From Bacillota bacterium (lineage in GTDB: Bacteria; Bacillota; Clostridia; Lachnospirales; Lachnospiraceae): 7,555 nucleotides of DNA. Below, piece after piece: positions 6,390 through 7,555 of the stretch. A program made the position numbers and the translations under genes. Location of the stretch: NCBI GenBank assembly GCA_023435505.1, contig JAEYRR010000006.1, positions 1 to 7,555 of the forward strand, given 5' to 3'. The notes below the pieces were generated by a model. The model was not told the origin of the DNA. It searched no databases and worked only from the letters and a program-made list of their open reading frames with translations. Each line of letters begins with the position of its first letter. The stretch's first letter is position 1.

Positions 6390-7337
6390 CTATTTAATTA
6401 CTTCATTCCATTCAGTTGTTTCACCAACAAAAATGCTTTTTACCTGAGCACTTGTTAATTCGGTTACAGAGGACTCGTTGTTTACGATTACCGCTATACC
6501 GTCCTTTGCAATTACAGTACTGCTAACACCTTTCTCTTTTTCAGTGTCTTTCAGGTCTCTTGATGCCATTCCGATCTCACAGGTTCCGTCTATAGCAGAG
6601 GTCACACCGGTAGTAGAATCACTGGTCTGAACTTCAACGTTTGCCCCTTTATTGACGGCCATGTAAGCTTCTTTCAACTTTTCCATGACTGGGGATACAC
6701 TTGACGAACCTGCTACTACTATTTTACCTGTAGCTTTGCCTCCAGTAAAAGCTTTCACATCATCAATTGCTATGTAGCCGTTGTCTGCTACTACTTTCTG
6801 TCCTTCTGTACTTAAGATGAAGTGGATAAAATCCTTAGCAACCTCGCTTATTCCAGATTTCGTTACAATGTTAAATGGTCTTACAATCTTATAGGAACCT
6901 GCCTTCACGTTCCCCTGATTCGCTTCTGCTCCATCAATCTTAACTGCTTTAATGGTTTTATTTAATGAACCTAGTGAAACATATCCAATAGAGTACTCAG
7001 AATTAGCTACTGTAGTCATCATCGTTGCTGTATTACCTGCAATAGTGGCTTCCTCTGTTGTATGGTCGATCTTTTTTCCATCAGCTGTTTTCTCTTCAAT
7101 ACCAAATAATTCAATAAATGCCCCTCTTGTCCCTGATCCATCTTCTCGAGATACAACAGTGATCTCATGAGATAGGTCAAATTTACTCGATGAGTTCTCA
7201 GTCGATGCAGTGGGACTGGTAGTATTACTGTTTGTACATGCTACTAAGGTAGCGATTAGAAGTGCCAAGGATGTTAGTATTGTAATCCCCTTTTTGATTC
7301 CTGTTTTCTTTACGACTCTACTAATACTCTTTTTCAT
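6390..7337 (-). CDS. pstS: Phosphate-binding lipoprotein PstS, circularly permuted, copy 1
   Basis: This is a 315-residue extracellular phosphate-binding lipoprotein. A long basic start (1-17) and hydrophobic helix lead to L31-V-A-C34, the lipidation site, followed by a Ser/Thr-rich tether of about 20 residues. The domain begins with what is normally the second half: VVSREDGSGTR (61-71, containing the Arg, Asp and SGT of the phosphate loop), GYVSLGSL, VRPF and DFIHFILSTEGQ. After a linker comes the normal first half: AGSSSV (209-214), DSTTG (240-244), CEIGMASRDL (253-262) and IFVGETTEW (302-310), stopping at the hinge. Start: an in-frame ATG at 7352 lies within the ribosome site; I chose 7337 because GGAGG sits 8 bases before it and MKKSISR is a typical signal start. 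The gene stands alone with its own Pho-box-like promoter and a hairpin after it, separated from pstCA by five genes. Confidence 0.93.
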   Translation of the reverse strand: MKKSISRVVKKTGIKKGITILTSLALLIATLVACTNSNTTSPTASTENSSSKFDLSHEITVVSREDGSGTRGAFIELFGIEEKTADGKKIDHTTEEATIAGNTATMMTTVANSEYSIGYVSLGSLNKTIKAVKIDGAEANQGNVKAGSYKIVRPFNIVTKSGISEVAKDFIHFILSTEGQKVVADNGYIAIDDVKAFTGGKATGKIVVAGSSSVSPVMEKLKEAYMAVNKGANVEVQTSDSTTGVTSAIDGTCEIGMASRDLKDTEKEKGVSSTVIAKDGIAVIVNNESSVTELTSAQVKSIFVGETTEWNEVIK

Positions 7338-7394
7338 AAATCTTTCCTCCATTTTCTATATTATTGTTTTTAGGCTTTCCAAAGCTATGTCTGT

Positions 7395-7460
7395 ATGATA
7401 AAACATGTATGTAAAGTCTAGACATCAACAAAGGTAAAATATTAGAAATATTGTTGTAAA
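7395..7460 (-). promoter_or_regulatory. Pho-box-like promoter of pstS1
   Basis: On the minus strand TTTACA at 7460-7455, TTTACC at 7438-7433 and TTTACA at 7415-7410 lie 22 and 23 bases apart, that is on the same helix face. The last is followed after exactly 9 bases by TATCAT (7400-7395), a fair -10. This matches the TTTACA, 9 bases, -10 layout in front of pstS2, and both share TTTACATACAT. Control by a PhoB/PhoP-type regulator is inferred from this arrangement and from the gene served. Confidence 0.55.
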
Positions 7461-7471
7461 ATGATTTTACA
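7455..7471. repeat. Perfect 17-base palindrome, possible operator
   Basis: TGTAAAAT-G-ATTTTACA is a perfect 8-bp inverted repeat around one base, lying between the upstream terminator and the pstS1 promoter. It presents TTTACA half-sites in both orientations, unlike the direct repeats closer to the gene. Symmetry of this type suggests a dimeric repressor or regulator site. The regulator is unknown. Confidence 0.45.
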
Positions 7472-7472
7472 T

Positions 7473-7510
7473 AAAAAGCAAAGGGTTGCCACTGATTGTA
7501 GCAACCCTTT
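7473..7510 (-). terminator. Rho-independent terminator of the upstream gene
   Basis: A perfect 10-bp stem (7501-7510 with 7480-7489, containing GGGTTGC) and an 11-base loop are followed on the minus strand by GC and then TTTTT (7477-7473). It lies 25 bases after the stop codon of the partial upstream frame and isolates pstS1 as a separate transcription unit. Confidence 0.85.
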
Positions 7511-7535
7511 TACATTCTATTACATTCTTTAATGC

Positions 7536-7555
7536 TTATTCAATTACCTTAATCC
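7536..7555 (-). CDS. C-terminal end of an upstream gene (partial)
   Basis: Only five codons (IKVIE) and a TAA stop (7538-7536) fall in the window. A terminator 25 bases downstream supports a gene ending here. In many Clostridia the two-component genes phoP-phoR precede pst, so a histidine kinase end is possible, but five residues cannot show this. Confidence 0.4.

Noticed and set aside
6952..7170. Plus-strand frame of 72 codons inside pstS1
   Set aside because: It is antisense to conserved PstS codons and has no ribosome site or family resemblance.
7338..7352. Five-residue longer start of PstS1 (MEERF)
   Set aside because: These codons are the ribosome site itself (GGAGGAAAG); the ATG at 7337 has ideal spacing and begins a normal signal peptide.
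7210..7398. Plus-strand hydrophobic frame at the start of pstS1
   Set aside because: It is the reverse of the signal-peptide region; the hydrophobic composition is a by-product of that, and it runs through the pstS1 promoter.
1..7555. CRISPR array, insertion sequence, tRNA, rRNA or phage attachment site
   Set aside because: I saw no spaced direct repeats of CRISPR type, no transposase, no tRNA-like fold and no long terminal repeats on either strand.

Overview
The window is AT-rich DNA of a low-GC Gram-positive anaerobe, most likely a member of the Lachnospiraceae (Clostridia). This rests on strong AGGAGG ribosome sites, Firmicutes-style lipoprotein signals, a DUF6472-type small protein and the style of the Pst proteins. 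I cannot name the genus. Every gene I support is on the minus strand, so transcription runs from high to low coordinates.

Reading in the direction of transcription: (1) 7473-7555 holds the last codons of an upstream gene and its terminator. (2) 7353-7472 is a regulatory region with TTTACA-type (Pho-box-like) repeats and a perfect palindrome; it drives a lone phosphate-binding lipoprotein gene, pstS1 (6390-7337). (3) 6254-6389 holds two hairpins and a likely promoter for the next unit. (4) 2722-6253 is a five-gene block: exodeoxyribonuclease III/AP endonuclease, a 60-residue Cys-rich DUF6472-like protein, a PHP-family phosphoesterase, an eight-helix membrane protein of unknown function and a membrane-anchored C39-like cysteine peptidase. 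A strong terminator (2670-2705) closes it. (5) 2591-2645 is a second Pho-box-like promoter, followed by pstS2-pstC-pstA, which overlap one another and run off the window at base 1. pstB and phoU would be expected next.

The pst genes encode a high-affinity phosphate ABC importer: lipoproteins capture phosphate outside the cell and PstC/PstA form the channel. Two promoters with the same layout (TTTACA, 9 bases, -10-like hexamer) suggest that both binding proteins respond to phosphate starvation through a PhoB/PhoP-type regulator. The five genes between the pst units have no obvious role in phosphate import, although ExoIII and PHP enzymes both cleave phosphoesters.

The most unusual feature is that both PstS proteins have their halves in swapped order. 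The motif that normally lies mid-protein (SREDGSGTR) comes right after the lipoprotein signal, and the normal N-terminal motif (AGSSSV) lies in the middle. Both chains end where a normal PstS passes through its inter-domain hinge. This is a circular permutation of a type II periplasmic-binding-protein fold. PstS2 also lacks the Asp of the phosphate loop (it has Gly), and its last codons contain the ribosome site and start of pstC.
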